Shown piece after piece: positions 17,156-26,365 of a DNA stretch of 64,000 nucleotides. Location: the NCBI RefSeq assembly GCF_014647835.1, contig NZ_BMPY01000001.1, forward strand, positions 186,001 through 250,000, given 5' to 3'. Position 1 is the stretch's first letter, and every line of letters starts with the position of its first letter. This DNA comes from Microbispora rosea subsp. aerata (GTDB taxonomy: Bacteria > Actinomycetota > Actinomycetes > Streptosporangiales > Streptosporangiaceae). Under the pieces are notes generated by a model. The model was not told the DNA's origin, did not search any database, and was given only the letters and a program-made list of their open reading frames with translations. The translations under genes were made by a program, and so were the position numbers.

Positions 17156-17591
17156 CCGTTTCACCGGCCGAGTGAGCCACTACACGATGGTGGCTGGCGA
17201 CATGGGCCCGCCCGACCGCAGACCAAAAGCCCGGCCGCAGAACCCAGGCCGCGCCGGCCGAGGATCACAAGACCGCGCCCGGCGGCAGACCGGAAGGCCG
17301 ACCGGCCGTCGACGCATCCAGCCGGTGTGGGACCGCGTGGCCGCGGACCAGGAGGCCGAGCCCGGCCGCGGCCGGTGCGATCAACCTGGATAAAACGCCC
17401 GCCGCACTGTGGCCGATGGCCCGCAGCGCGCGGATGACCACGAGTCCTCACCCGTCCCGGACGGCCGGGAGACCAGAGTCGCGCTTATCACCCGCCGGGC
17501 GATATGTCGCCCCTTGACTTTGGCGCGATCTCCGCCCAGTCTGTTGCGTATAGCGCTTCCTGTTCCACCTTACGAAACTGGGACCCTTCGC
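17156..17591. other. Intergenic region without a convincing gene
   Basis: About 430 bp between the SPW terminator and the ferredoxin gene. Reading frames here are Arg/Gly/Pro-rich and lack ribosome-binding sites. The last 80 bp become less GC-rich and contain CTTGACTTTGG and TTGCGTATAGCGCTTCC (from 17544), probably the promoter/operator region of the ferredoxin-reductase pair. Confidence 0.5.
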
Positions 17592-17939
17592 ATGATTCCT
17601 GCGTGCCCCCTCTCCGCCCTCCCCAGGGGCGAGGCTCTTCGAATCGAGACAGATCCCCCTATCGCCGTTTTCCACACGGAAGACGGTGAACTGTACGCGG
17701 TGGACGACACCTGTACGCACCAGGACGCGTCTTTGGCGGACGGGTGGCTTGAAGGGTGCGAGGTCGAGTGCCCCCTGCACGCGTCGCGCTTCGACCTGCG
17801 CACGGGCGAGGTGGACGCTCCCCCCGCGAAGCTGCCGGTGCGCACCCACCAGGTGGTGGTGCGGGACGAGACCATCTACGTCGTGCCGTCGGACCTGCCG
17901 CCGAACCTCCCGCCCGGCGTCCGCACCGGGTCTGCCTGA
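17592..17939 (+). CDS. Rieske-type [2Fe-2S] ferredoxin of an oxygenase system
   Basis: A 115-residue soluble Rieske ferredoxin. The two cluster motifs are DDTCTHQDASL (CxH) and VECPLHASRFDLRTG (CxxH), spaced as in the ferredoxin subunits of ring-hydroxylating dioxygenases. The protein would carry electrons from the reductase encoded 17 bp downstream to a terminal oxygenase that is not in this window. The ATG at 17592 gives the usual short N-terminus before the first strand. Adjacent choline-oxidation genes suggest a glycine-betaine demethylating oxygenase, but an aromatic-ring oxygenase remains possible. Confidence 0.88.
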   Translation: MIPACPLSALPRGEALRIETDPPIAVFHTEDGELYAVDDTCTHQDASLADGWLEGCEVECPLHASRFDLRTGEVDAPPAKLPVRTHQVVVRDETIYVVPSDLPPNLPPGVRTGSA

Positions 17940-17956
17940 GACGTCGTGAGGGTGCC

Positions 17957-19147
17957 GTGAAATCCGTCGCTATCGTCGGCGCGTCGCTCGCCGGGCTGTC
18001 GGCGGCCCGTGCGCTGCGCGCCCAGGGCTTCACCGGTCGCCTGACGATCGTCGGGGCGGAGACCCACCGCCCCTACGACCGGCCCCCGCTGTCCAAGGAG
18101 TTCCTCACCGGCCGGATGACGACGGCGGACCTCGCCCTGGAGGGCGACGGCGAGGACTTGGACGCGCAGTGGCGCCTCGGCGTCGCCGCCACCGGGCTGG
18201 ACCGCGTCGGCGCCACCGGGCCGGGCCGGGGCGGGCCGCTGCGGGTCAGGCTCGCCGACGGCTCGGCCGTCGAGGCCGACGGCGTGGTGATCGCCACCGG
18301 CGCGGTCGCCCGCACCCTCGGCGGCGGGCTCGCCGGGGTCCACACGCTGCGCACGATCGAGGACGCGGCCGCCCTGCGGGCCGACCTCGACGGCGCGCGG
18401 CGGCTCGTGGTGATCGGGGCGGGTTTCATCGGCGCCGAGGTCGCCTGCGTCGCCCGTTCGCTCGGCATCGAGGTCACGATCGTCGAGGCGGCGGCCGCGC
18501 CGTTCGCCCGCGCGCTCGGGCCCGAGATGGGCGCCGCGCTCGCCGGGCTGCACGAGGACCACGGCGTGCGCCTGATCTGCGGCGCCGCCGTACGGACCCT
18601 GACGGGCGACGGCCGCGTCGACGGCGTGCTGCTCGAGGACGGCCGCCGCCTGGACGCCGACGTGGTGCTCGTCGGCATCGGCGCGCGGCCGGCCGTGGAC
18701 TGGCTCGACGGCAGCGAAGTGAAGATCGGCGACGGCGTCCTGTGCGACTCCGGCGGGGCGACGAGCGTGCCGGGAGTCGTGGCGGTCGGCGACTGCGCCG
18801 CCTGGTTCGACCCCGCCCTCGGCGTCCACCTGCGCGTGGAGCACTGGACCGGCGCGGCGCGGCGTCCCGCGACCGCCGCGCGGACGCTGCTGTCCGGCGG
18901 CGCCGCCGTGCCCGAGCCCCTCGCGCCGCCGTACCTGTGGTCCGACCAGTACGGCATGCGCATCCAGTTCGCCGGGCACACGATGCCCGGAGACGAGGTG
19001 AGCGTCGAGGAGGGCGACCTCGCGTCCCGCAGTTTCCTGGCCGTCTACCGGCGGGAGGGCCGCACGGTCGCGGTGCTCGGCGTCGATCAGCCGCGTTCGT
19101 TCACCCGGTGGCGACGCCGCGTGAACGAGCCCGTCGGTGCGCGATGA
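17957..19147 (+). CDS. FAD-dependent ferredoxin reductase
   Basis: A 396-residue flavoprotein from a GTG start. It has FAD motif SVAIVGASLAGLSAARAL at the N-terminus, YDRPPLSKEFL typical of oxygenase-linked ferredoxin reductases, VVIATGA, the NAD(P) motif VVIGAGFIGAEVACVARSLG near residues 150-168, and VAVGDCAAW, the second FAD motif. The C-terminal reductase domain ends near RWRRRVNEPVGAR. It would reduce the Rieske ferredoxin encoded just upstream at the expense of NAD(P)H. The stop codon lies inside the first unit of a 30-bp tandem repeat array. Confidence 0.9.
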   Translation: MKSVAIVGASLAGLSAARALRAQGFTGRLTIVGAETHRPYDRPPLSKEFLTGRMTTADLALEGDGEDLDAQWRLGVAATGLDRVGATGPGRGGPLRVRLADGSAVEADGVVIATGAVARTLGGGLAGVHTLRTIEDAAALRADLDGARRLVVIGAGFIGAEVACVARSLGIEVTIVEAAAAPFARALGPEMGAALAGLHEDHGVRLICGAAVRTLTGDGRVDGVLLEDGRRLDADVVLVGIGARPAVDWLDGSEVKIGDGVLCDSGGATSVPGVVAVGDCAAWFDPALGVHLRVEHWTGAARRPATAARTLLSGGAAVPEPLAPPYLWSDQYGMRIQFAGHTMPGDEVSVEEGDLASRSFLAVYRREGRTVAVLGVDQPRSFTRWRRRVNEPVGAR

Positions 19148-19256
19148 GCGCCATCATGTCCCGCCGGTGCGCGATGAACGCCGCCGTGTCCCGTCCGTAC
19201 GCGATGAACGCCACGACATCTCGCCGGTGCGCGACGAGCGCCGCCGCGTCGCGCCG
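19137..19256. repeat. Four 30-bp tandem repeats at the reductase stop codon
   Basis: Units at 19137-19166, 19167-19196, 19197-19226 and 19227-19256 share the frame GTGCGCGATGAnCGCCnnn with conserved ends, and a fragment of a fifth follows. They begin inside the last codons of the reductase gene and fill the gap towards the convergent IclR gene. An ATG overlapping the reductase stop opens a 59-codon frame through the repeats (19144-19323), which I regard as unlikely to be a gene. Confidence 0.75.
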
Positions 19257-19294
19257 GTGCCGGAGCGCGCTCACCCGCCGGGCGGTGACCCCGG

Positions 19295-20134
19295 TCACCC
19301 GGCATGGCCGAGACGATGGCTGATGTCGTCGGCGCCCGCGACGAGCACGGGCGCGAGCTCATGCATGCGTTCCTCGCTGAACCGGTAGGCCGGGCCGGAG
19401 GCGCTGACGGCCGCCACCACCTCGCCCTCGTGGGAGCGGATGGGCGCGGCGATGGCGTTCAGCCCGATCTCGTACTCCTCCACGGTGACCGCGTAGCCCC
19501 GCCGCGCCGCCTCGTCGAGCTGCCTGCGCAGCTCGGCGGCGTCGGTCACGGTCGCGGGCGTGAAGCGCTCCAGCCCGGCGGCGATGAGGCGCTCCCGGTT
19601 CCGCTCGTCCAGGTGAGCGAGCAGGACCTTGCCGCTCGACGTGGCGTGCAGAGGGGTGGGCTGGCCGACCCAGTTGTACGCGGTGACGGCGGCGGGGCCG
19701 CGCACCTGGTCGAGGTTGATCGCGTAGTTGGACCGCGCGACGGCGATGTTGACGGTCTCGCCGATCTCCTCGGCGAGACGCCGGCACACCGGGCGGCTCT
19801 GCTGGACGAGGTCGAGCCGCGCCGCCACTCCGGCGGCGAGCCGGACGATGCCGAAACCGAGGCGGTATTTGCCGCGTTCCTCCGCCTGCTCCGCCAGGCC
19901 GCGTGCCTCCAGGGCGCCGAGCAGCCGGAACGCGGTGGACTTGTGGACGCCGATTTCCGCGGCGACCTCGCTCACACCGGCCTCGCCGCGCTGGGAGAGG
20001 ATCTCAAGGATCGTGACCGCCCGGTCCACCGACTGGACACCGCCGCTCCCCTCGGACCGAGCGGCGGTCTCGTCGGCCGGCGCGGACCCGGGGTCCGACC
20101 CGTGACGTTGCGAATGCTGCACTCTATTGCGCAT
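19295..20134 (-). CDS. IclR-family transcriptional regulator
   Basis: A 279-residue regulator. A roughly 30-residue charged leader precedes the winged helix-turn-helix ([38 protein letters not shown]). The IclR effector domain runs from about residue 105, with GRxLLAHL-like [19 protein letters not shown] and the conserved end [19 protein letters not shown]. It is divergent from betA with only 29 bp between starts, so its operator must overlap both. IclR proteins next to betA/betB-like genes usually respond to a pathway intermediate. The two ferredoxin genes may belong to the same regulon. Confidence 0.9.
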   Translation of the reverse strand: MRNRVQHSQRHGSDPGSAPADETAARSEGSGGVQSVDRAVTILEILSQRGEAGVSEVAAEIGVHKSTAFRLLGALEARGLAEQAEERGKYRLGFGIVRLAAGVAARLDLVQQSRPVCRRLAEEIGETVNIAVARSNYAINLDQVRGPAAVTAYNWVGQPTPLHATSSGKVLLAHLDERNRERLIAAGLERFTPATVTDAAELRRQLDEAARRGYAVTVEEYEIGLNAIAAPIRSHEGEVVAAVSASGPAYRFSEERMHELAPVLVAGADDISHRLGHAG

Positions 20135-20140
20135 ATCAAT
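20126..20140. promoter_or_regulatory. Candidate IclR operator ATTG-N7-CAAT
   Basis: ATTGCGCATATCAAT spans the start codon of the regulator gene and faces betA. The core TTGCGCATA resembles TTGCGTATA at 17544-17552 upstream of the ferredoxin gene. Assignment to the IclR protein is inferred from position. Confidence 0.35.
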
Positions 20141-20163
20141 ATCATCCTGCCCGGGAGGCGGAC

Positions 20164-21798
20164 ATGTATGACTTTGTCATCGTCGGCGGTGGATCGGCGG
20201 GGAGCGCTCTCGCGAACCGGCTGTCGGCCGACCCCTCCAACCGCGTCCTCGTGCTGGAGGCGGGCCGTCCCGACTACCTGTGGGACGTGTTCATCCACAT
20301 GCCGGCCGCGCTGATGTTTCCCATCGGCAGCCGCTTCTACGACTGGAAGTACGAGTCCGAGCCCGAGCCGTACATGCACGGCAGGCGCATCTACCACGCG
20401 CGGGGGAAGGTCCTCGGCGGGTCGAGCAGCATCAACGGCATGATCTTCCAGCGCGGCAACCCCATGGACTACGAGCGCTGGGCCTCCGACCCGGGCATGG
20501 AGACCTGGGACTTCGCGCACTGCCTGCCGTACTTCAAGCGGATGGAGAACTGCCTGGCGGCCGACGCCTCCGACCCGATGCGCGGGCACGACGGGCCGCT
20601 GGTGCTGGAGCGCGGCCCGGCCAAGAACCCCCTGTTCAAGGCCTTCTTCGAAGCCGTCCAGCAGGCGGGATACCCGCTGACCGACGACGTGAACGGCTAC
20701 CGCCAGGAGGGCTTCGCGCCGTTCGACCGCAACGTGCGGCGCGGACGCCGCCTGTCGGCCGCCCGGGCCTACCTGCACCCGGTGATGAAGCGGCCGAACC
20801 TCACCGTGAAGACCCGGGCGTTCGTCACGAAGATCCTCTTCGAGGGCAAGCGCGCGGTCGGCGTCGAGTTCGACGGCAAGCGGGTGCGGGCCGGGGAGGT
20901 CATCCTCTGCGGCGGCGCGATCAACTCCCCGCAGCTCCTGCAGCTTTCCGGCGTGGGCGACGCCGACCACCTGAAGTCGCTCGGCGTCGACGTGGTCCAC
21001 GACCTGCCGGGCGTCGGCCAGAACCTCCAGGACCACCTGGAGGTCTACATTCAGTACGCCTGCAAGCAACCGGTGTCGATGCAGCCCGCGATGAAGTGGC
21101 GCAACCGGCCGTGGGTCGGCGCCCAGTGGCTGTTCCTGCGCAAGGGCCCCGGCGCGACCAACCACTTCGAGGCGGGCGGCTTCGTCCGCGGCAACGAGGA
21201 CGTCGACTACCCCAACCTGATGTTCCACTTCCTGCCCGTCGCCGTGCGGTACGACGGCTCGGCCCCGGCCGGCGGGCACGGCTACCAGGTGCACATCGGG
21301 CCGATGTACTCCGACGCCCGCGGCTCGGTGATGATCAAGAGCGCCGACCCCCGGGTGAAGCCCGCGCTGCGCTTCAACTACCTGTCCACCGACCAGGACC
21401 GCCGCGAGTGGGTCGAGGCCGTACGGGTGGCCCGCCACATCCTCAACCAGCCCGCGCTCGACCCGTTCAACGCCGGAGAGCTGTCCCCCGGGCGGCACGT
21501 CGAGACCGACGAGCAGATCCTCGACTGGGTGGCCAAGGACGGCGAGACCGCCCTCCACCCCTCCTGCACCGCCAAGATGGGCGTGGACGAGATGTCCGTG
21601 GTCGACCCGCGGACCATGCGTGTGCACGGCCTGGAGGGCCTGCGGGTCGTGGACGCCTCGGTCATGCCGTACGTCACCAACGGCAACATCTACGCCCCGG
21701 TGATGATGGTCGCCGAGAAGGCGGCCGACCTGATCCTCGGCAACACTCCCCTGCCGCCGGAGCACGTGGAGTTCTACCGGCACCGGAAGGACGCCTGA
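20164..21798 (+). CDS. betA: Choline dehydrogenase (GMC oxidoreductase)
   Basis: A 544-residue GMC flavoenzyme. The N-terminal FAD motif is [22 protein letters not shown] signature 1 lies around [20 protein letters not shown], and [16 protein letters not shown] is signature 2. The C-terminal catalytic region has [10 protein letters not shown], followed by [17 protein letters not shown]. Length and motifs fit BetA, which oxidises choline to betaine aldehyde at the membrane. GGGAGG precedes the ATG. The next gene, betB, begins one base after the stop, giving a complete choline-to-glycine-betaine route for osmoprotection or for betaine catabolism. Confidence 0.9.
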   Translation: MYDFVIVGGGSAGSALANRLSADPSNRVLVLEAGRPDYLWDVFIHMPAALMFPIGSRFYDWKYESEPEPYMHGRRIYHARGKVLGGSSSINGMIFQRGNPMDYERWASDPGMETWDFAHCLPYFKRMENCLAADASDPMRGHDGPLVLERGPAKNPLFKAFFEAVQQAGYPLTDDVNGYRQEGFAPFDRNVRRGRRLSAARAYLHPVMKRPNLTVKTRAFVTKILFEGKRAVGVEFDGKRVRAGEVILCGGAINSPQLLQLSGVGDADHLKSLGVDVVHDLPGVGQNLQDHLEVYIQYACKQPVSMQPAMKWRNRPWVGAQWLFLRKGPGATNHFEAGGFVRGNEDVDYPNLMFHFLPVAVRYDGSAPAGGHGYQVHIGPMYSDARGSVMIKSADPRVKPALRFNYLSTDQDRREWVEAVRVARHILNQPALDPFNAGELSPGRHVETDEQILDWVAKDGETALHPSCTAKMGVDEMSVVDPRTMRVHGLEGLRVVDASVMPYVTNGNIYAPVMMVAEKAADLILGNTPLPPEHVEFYRHRKDA

Positions 21799-21799
21799 C

Positions 21800-23257
21800 G
21801 TGAAAGACCTGTACATCGGCGGGCAGTGGCGCGACGCCGCCGAGGGCGGCAGGCGGGAGATCCACTGCCCGGCCGACGAGGAGCACGTGGCGACCGTCGC
21901 GGAGGCGACGCGCGCCGACACGGAGGCCGCCATCGCGGCGGCGCGCCGGGCGTTCGACGAGGGCCCCTGGCCGCGCACCCCGGAGCGCGAGCGCGGGGCG
22001 CTGCTGCTGCGGGTGGCCGACCTGCTGCAGCGGGACAAGGCCGAGATCGCCCGGGCGGAGTCGCTGGACACCGGCAAGCGCCTGGTGGAGAGCGAGTACG
22101 ACGTCGACGACGTGATCGCCTGCTTCCGCTACTTCGGCGGCATCGCCGGGACCGACGCCGGGCGGGTGGTCGACACCGGCCGCGCCGACGCGATCAGCCG
22201 GGTGGTCTACGAGCCGGTCGGGGTCTGCGGCCTGATCACGCCGTGGAACTACCCGCTGCTGCAGACCTCCTGGAAGGTGGCGCCCGCGCTGGTGGCCGGG
22301 AACACCTTCGTGCTCAAGCCGAGCGAGCTGACGCCGTCCACGGCGATCATGCTGATGCGGCTGCTCGAGGAGGCGGGGCTGCCGCCCGGCGTGGGCAACC
22401 TCGTGCTGGGCGCGGGCGCGGAGGCCGGGGCGCCGCTGGCCGAGCACCCCGACGTCGACCTGGTGTCGTTCACCGGCGGGCTGGCGACGGGCCGGTGGAT
22501 CATGTCCGCCGCCGCGGGGACCGTCAAGCGCGTCGCCCTGGAGCTGGGCGGCAAGAACCCGAACATCGTCTTCGCCGACGCCGACTTCGACACCGCGGTC
22601 GACTTCGCGCTGACGGCCGTCTTCCTGCACTCGGGCCAGGTCTGCTCGGCCGGCGCCCGCCTGCTCGTGGAGGACTCGCTGCACGACGCGTTCGTGGACG
22701 AGGTCGTGCGGCGGGCCGAGCGCATCAAGCTGGGCGGCCCGTTCGACCCCGAGGCCGAGACCGGCCCGCTCATCTCCGCCGCGCACCTGGCCAAGGTCGA
22801 GGCGTACGTCGAGGCGGGCCTCGCCGAGGGCGCGACACTGCGCTGCGGCGGCCGGCGGGTGGACGGGAAGGGCTACTTCTACCGGCCGACCGTGCTGGAC
22901 GACTGCCACCGCGGCATGCGGGTGGTCCGCGAGGAGTCGTTCGGCCCGGTGCTCACGGTGGAGCGGTTCTCCGGCGAGGACGAGGCCGTCGCGCTGGGCA
23001 ACGACACCGACTACGGCCTCGCCGGGGCGGTGTGGACGACCGACGCGGGCAAGGCGCAGCGGGTGGCCGCCCGGCTGCGGCACGGCACCGTGTGGATCAA
23101 CGACTACCACCCGTACGTGCCGCAGGCGGAGTGGGGCGGGTTCAAGCAGTCCGGCATCGGGCGGGAGCTCGGCCCGACCGGCCTGAACGAATACCGCGAG
23201 ATCAAGCACATCTGGCAGAACACCGACCCCCGGCCTCAGCACTGGTTCCGCCCCTGA
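21800..23257 (+). CDS. betB: Betaine aldehyde dehydrogenase
   Basis: A 485-residue aldehyde dehydrogenase from a GTG start one base after betA. It shows TPWNYPLLQTSWKVAPAL, FTGGLATGRWIM, the catalytic-base Glu in ALELGGKNPNIV, the nucleophile Cys in HSGQVCSAG, and EESFGPVLTVERF, all typical of the ALDH superfamily and of BetB-like enzymes. It converts betaine aldehyde to glycine betaine with NAD(P). The C-terminus (EYREIKHIWQNTDP) matches actinobacterial betaine aldehyde dehydrogenases. Co-translation with betA supports the assignment. Confidence 0.9.
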   Translation: MKDLYIGGQWRDAAEGGRREIHCPADEEHVATVAEATRADTEAAIAAARRAFDEGPWPRTPERERGALLLRVADLLQRDKAEIARAESLDTGKRLVESEYDVDDVIACFRYFGGIAGTDAGRVVDTGRADAISRVVYEPVGVCGLITPWNYPLLQTSWKVAPALVAGNTFVLKPSELTPSTAIMLMRLLEEAGLPPGVGNLVLGAGAEAGAPLAEHPDVDLVSFTGGLATGRWIMSAAAGTVKRVALELGGKNPNIVFADADFDTAVDFALTAVFLHSGQVCSAGARLLVEDSLHDAFVDEVVRRAERIKLGGPFDPEAETGPLISAAHLAKVEAYVEAGLAEGATLRCGGRRVDGKGYFYRPTVLDDCHRGMRVVREESFGPVLTVERFSGEDEAVALGNDTDYGLAGAVWTTDAGKAQRVAARLRHGTVWINDYHPYVPQAEWGGFKQSGIGRELGPTGLNEYREIKHIWQNTDPRPQHWFRP

Positions 23258-23427
23258 CGCCCCGCCTGCGCGCGGCGAGAGCCGCAGGCCGGGCGTGTGT
23301 TCCGAGCCGCCCGGCTCGCCGGGTCCATGATCTCACCGACGCCCGCCCGGGGAGCGCGTCCCATCTCGGCGAACGCCGCGAGGGGCTCGAACAGGGCCGG
23401 GCCCCGACGTGGGGGCATGCTGGGGGC

Positions 23428-24132
23428 ATGGAGGTGTCCCTGCGCTTCTCGCCCGAGCTGTGGATCTTCCTCGCGCCGCGCGACCGGCGGCCCGAGGTGC
23501 TCCTGCCGTATGACGGGACGTCCTCGCTCGGCCACCTGATCGAGTCGGCGGGCGTTCCGCTCACCGAGATCGGCGAGCCCGCCGCCGGGTGCCGGCCGGT
23601 GGACCCGTCGTACCGGCCGGGCCCGGGCGAGGTGGTGCGGGTGCCGCCCGTGCCCAGGCCGCAGGCCGCGCCGGGCGGCCGGTTCGTGCTCGACGTCCAC
23701 CTGGGGACGCTGGCGCGGCGGCTGCGCCTGGTCGGGCTGGACACGGCGTACCGCAACGACATGGACGACGACGCGCTCATCGAGCAGGCCAACGCCGAAG
23801 GCCGGGTGCTGCTCACGCAGGACCGCGGCATCCTGCGGCGGCGGTCGCTGCGGCGCGGCGCGTACGTGCGCGGGGCCAGACCGGACGACCAGTTGCTCGA
23901 CGTGCTCGACCGGTTCCGGCCGTCGCTGGCCCCCTGGACCAGGTGCACGGCCTGCAACGGGCCGCTCGCACCGGTCGGCAAGGCCGAGGTGGAGGACACG
24001 CTTGAGCCCGGCACCCGGCGCGGCTACGACGAGTTCGCCCGCTGCCTCGGCTGTGGCCACGTCTACTGGCACGGCGCCCACGGCGGCAGCCTCGCCGCCG
24101 TCGTGGCCCGCGCGGTCTCCGCCGTCGCCTGA
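23428..24132 (+). CDS. Mut7-C domain protein with N-terminal ubiquitin-like fold and zinc ribbon
   Basis: A 234-residue protein. Residues 1-80 form a beta-grasp, ubiquitin-like Mut7-C-associated domain (VSLRFSPELWIFL to EVVRVPPVP). Residues 88-230 are the PIN-like Mut7-C domain: FVLDVHLGTLARRLRLVGLD, then LLTQDRGILRRR with acidic residues expected for a metal-dependent RNase, and a C-terminal zinc ribbon CTACNGPL and CLGCGHVYW. The human namesake is an exonuclease, but the bacterial proteins are uncharacterised. The ATG at 23428 follows TGGGGGC. The gene is monocistronic and probably housekeeping in actinobacteria. Confidence 0.88.
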   Translation: MEVSLRFSPELWIFLAPRDRRPEVLLPYDGTSSLGHLIESAGVPLTEIGEPAAGCRPVDPSYRPGPGEVVRVPPVPRPQAAPGGRFVLDVHLGTLARRLRLVGLDTAYRNDMDDDALIEQANAEGRVLLTQDRGILRRRSLRRGAYVRGARPDDQLLDVLDRFRPSLAPWTRCTACNGPLAPVGKAEVEDTLEPGTRRGYDEFARCLGCGHVYWHGAHGGSLAAVVARAVSAVA

Positions 24133-24447
24133 ACCCGCCGGTACGGCAGGCGCCCGTACGGCAGCCACCCCACAGGCCCAGCAGCCAACCCGCAGGTACG
24201 GCAGGCCCTAACCCGCAAGCACGGCAGCCAACCCGAAAGTGCGGCGGGCGTGACCAACGACCTCACCTGGTTCGTCCGATCCCTGCATGCTCGCGCTTCC
24301 CGAGACGCGCCCCGGGGCCTTCTGCAAAGATCACTCCCGACATGTCCCCACACGCCCCGGAGAGTCCGCGATGACCGACGGCCGCCCAGCCTTCGCCGAA
24401 GTGTTCTCCTCCTGGCCTGTGCGTTGAAGCCCCCCGGCTGACGAACC
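24133..24447. other. Intergenic region with short imperfect repeats
   Basis: Between 24140 and 24250 the motif GTACGGCAG(G/C) and its variants recur about five times, each followed by AACCCGCA-like segments. No coding potential is convincing. The remaining sequence up to 24447 is unremarkable. Confidence 0.4.
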
Positions 24448-25335
24448 ATGTCACTCATGCACCGTCTGCGCTGGTGGATCGCGGCGGGGATGGCCGTGCT
24501 CCTGCTCGCCCTGGCCATACCGCGGTTGCGCGTCACCACGTCGCTGCCGGAGTCAGAGCAGCGGCAGGACTGCCCGGTCGGCCTCGGGCTCAGCGGACCG
24601 CCGGAGGCCGGGGTGGTCGCGCCGCAGGACAGGCAGCGCATGTACCTGTGCTTCGCCCACCGGCGGTTCGGCGACCTGCCGGACGAGGAGCTGCTCGCGC
24701 GTGGCGGCGCCCTGTGCGAGTCCGACACCCGCGACGAGGAGTTGAAACGGCTGCTCGAACTGCGCTGCCCCGGCCTGTACGAGCGCAACCAGCAGATCTA
24801 CTTGGCCGGGCGGAACGCCGAAGAGGCCGAGGCCAAGCGGCGGCTCGCGGTGGCGAAGGCCCGGTGCCCGCGCAGGAAGCCGCTCGCCGAACCGGTGCGG
24901 CAGGTGCGGGCCGCTCTGTGGGTGGACACGGGCGGCATCCAGGCGTGGGAAGAGGGCTACAGCGGCCTCGACTACACGGGCAGGTTCCTCGCCAAGGGCA
25001 AGGGCACCGTGCATCTCACGTGGGGCGGCGAAGAAGCAGGGCCGGTCTGCGTCGTCGGGGAGGTCTACCGGCAGCCGCCGCCCCACGCGAAGGGCTGGCA
25101 GCGGTCGGGAGAGATCGGCTATCACAGCCCGACCGGTGTGCTGCGGTTCTTCGGCGACGACGGTGGCATGCTCGGCGACGTGACCGTCGCGGGAGCCGGC
25201 TCCTACCGGATCCGCGCCTACGTCCGGGGGGTCGAGCGCGCCCCGGATCTGGCTCGGGCGAAGGCGGTCAGGGAGGTGCTGATCGTCGCTTTCCCCGCGC
25301 CGGCGGCAACCGTCCCCCGTGCACGCCGGCCCTGA
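24448..25335 (+). CDS. Membrane-anchored hypothetical protein
   Basis: A 295-residue protein with an N-terminal signal anchor (WWIAAGMAVLLLALAIPRL) and an extracytoplasmic body. Five to six cysteines are scattered through residues 40-150 (DCPVG, YLCFAH, ALCESD, ELRCPGLY, KARCP), suggesting disulfides. The C-terminal half contains a beta-rich domain with GKGTVHLTWGGEEAG and GSYRIRAYVRGVE. I recognise no family. No good ribosome-binding site is visible before either ATG (24448 or 24457). It has no obvious partner and is convergent with the putative immunity gene downstream. Confidence 0.65.
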   Translation: MSLMHRLRWWIAAGMAVLLLALAIPRLRVTTSLPESEQRQDCPVGLGLSGPPEAGVVAPQDRQRMYLCFAHRRFGDLPDEELLARGGALCESDTRDEELKRLLELRCPGLYERNQQIYLAGRNAEEAEAKRRLAVAKARCPRRKPLAEPVRQVRAALWVDTGGIQAWEEGYSGLDYTGRFLAKGKGTVHLTWGGEEAGPVCVVGEVYRQPPPHAKGWQRSGEIGYHSPTGVLRFFGDDGGMLGDVTVAGAGSYRIRAYVRGVERAPDLARAKAVREVLIVAFPAPAATVPRARRP

Positions 25336-25685
25336 TGGCCAAGCTCACTCCTGCCGCCCTTTGGGTCGATCACCCGCACGAGGGTGCCCGGCCCTGCGAA
25401 GCGCGGTCATGAGACGCCAGGATCGCCGCCATTGGCGGCCTCGACGGCCCTGCCTGCTCGGCCGCGCCACCACCGCCCTCCTCGCGCGGACACCCGCCAC
25501 CCGCATCCGGCCGACCACGCTGACAGTCCGCGCCCTGCATGCGAGAGTCCGCGCCCTTCCCTCGCGAGAACTCGCGGAACCGTAAAGGGCCGCGCTTCAG
25601 ACACACACCGGGGAAATCACCGCAATCCGCACGCCGCCCGGCCACGCGCTTTCCGTCCAGGCCACCAAAGACGCCCGGACAGTCC
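25336..25685. other. Convergent intergenic region, no gene seen
   Basis: 350 bp between the 3' ends of the anchored hypothetical gene and the putative immunity gene. Frames are Arg/Pro-rich without ribosome-binding sites. No clear hairpin or repeat was found. Confidence 0.5.
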
Positions 25686-26294
25686 TCATGTCTCCCAGGT
25701 CCCGTCGGGTATGCGGTAGAAGGCGCGGGTCGCCGTCCACCAATCCCGGTCGGTGAAGCGTCCCGTGATGCGCCCCACCATGCTCATCATGAGGTGCGTG
25801 TCCCGCTTGAGGTCCCTCGCCTCCCCGAGCTCCAGCCCTGGCGTGTACGGCCGATACTCGGGGAGATCCATGTCGCCGCCTTGGACGTACGGCGGGGTGA
25901 CGTCTCCGAGCTGTTCTCCGTCGTAGTAGACGTTCAGGGGATCGAGCTCGCCCAGCTCCGCGCGGCAGAAGATCTCGAAGACACGCCGCTTCCCGAGGTT
26001 CAAAACGGCGGGATGGTATGGATGCAGGCCGAACGCGAGGACATGTGTCCAGCCGGGGGCATGCGGGCCGATCCACACGGCGGCCCGCTCCTCGATGCGT
26101 CCATACACCTCTATCGCGGTTTCCAGGTCGCACTCCAGCCGGGAGCCCGGATCCACCCCCAGTAGCCGGGACAGCTCCTCGGGATCATCGCCCTCGACCC
26201 ACAGGCCGTGGAATCCGTTCTGGAGACCGTGCCCGTGCTCGACCATCAGGTCCCATTGATTCTCCGCGGGCAACGCCTGCTCAAGTCGCGTCAT
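25686..26294 (-). CDS. Putative immunity protein (DUF6461-like) for the adjacent secreted nuclease
   Basis: A 202-residue soluble protein from the ATG at 26294, which has GAGGA seven bases upstream; an in-frame ATG at 26315 would add seven residues but lacks a site. Sequence features are WDLMVEHGHGLQNGF, RAAVWIGPHAPGWTHVLAFG, NVYYDGEQLGDVTPPY and a C-terminal ITGRFTDRDWW. It vaguely resembles the actinobacterial DUF6461 proteins found beside polymorphic toxins. It lies directly downstream and on the same strand as the giant NucA/NucB protein, the usual place for an immunity gene. The function is inferred from context. Confidence 0.6.
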   Translation of the reverse strand: MTRLEQALPAENQWDLMVEHGHGLQNGFHGLWVEGDDPEELSRLLGVDPGSRLECDLETAIEVYGRIEERAAVWIGPHAPGWTHVLAFGLHPYHPAVLNLGKRRVFEIFCRAELGELDPLNVYYDGEQLGDVTPPYVQGGDMDLPEYRPYTPGLELGEARDLKRDTHLMMSMVGRITGRFTDRDWWTATRAFYRIPDGTWET

Positions 26295-26320
26295 TTCGGT
26301 GTCCTCATATCGCATAGGGT

Positions 26321-26356
26321 CCGGGGTTGCCGGGCTCCGCGCCGCGGCAACCCCGG
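26321..26356 (-). terminator. Hairpin between toxin-like gene and immunity gene
   Basis: CCGGGGTTGCCG and CGGCAACCCCGG form a perfect 12-bp stem with a 12-base loop, 9 bp after the large gene's stop. It may be an attenuator or a terminator, which would leave the immunity gene needing its own promoter or read-through. Confidence 0.55.
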
Positions 26357-26365
26357 ATTCGGCGC

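Noticed and set aside
17161-17451. 96-codon minus-strand frame in the intergenic gap
   Set aside because: Arg/Gly/Pro-rich, no ribosome-binding site, no domain.
19137-19256. Possible CRISPR array
   Set aside because: The 30-bp units are directly adjacent with no spacers, and no cas genes are nearby.
19144-19323. 59-codon gene overlapping the reductase stop by ATGA
   Set aside because: The frame consists only of the 30-bp repeat units and lacks a ribosome-binding site; more likely a by-product of the repeats.
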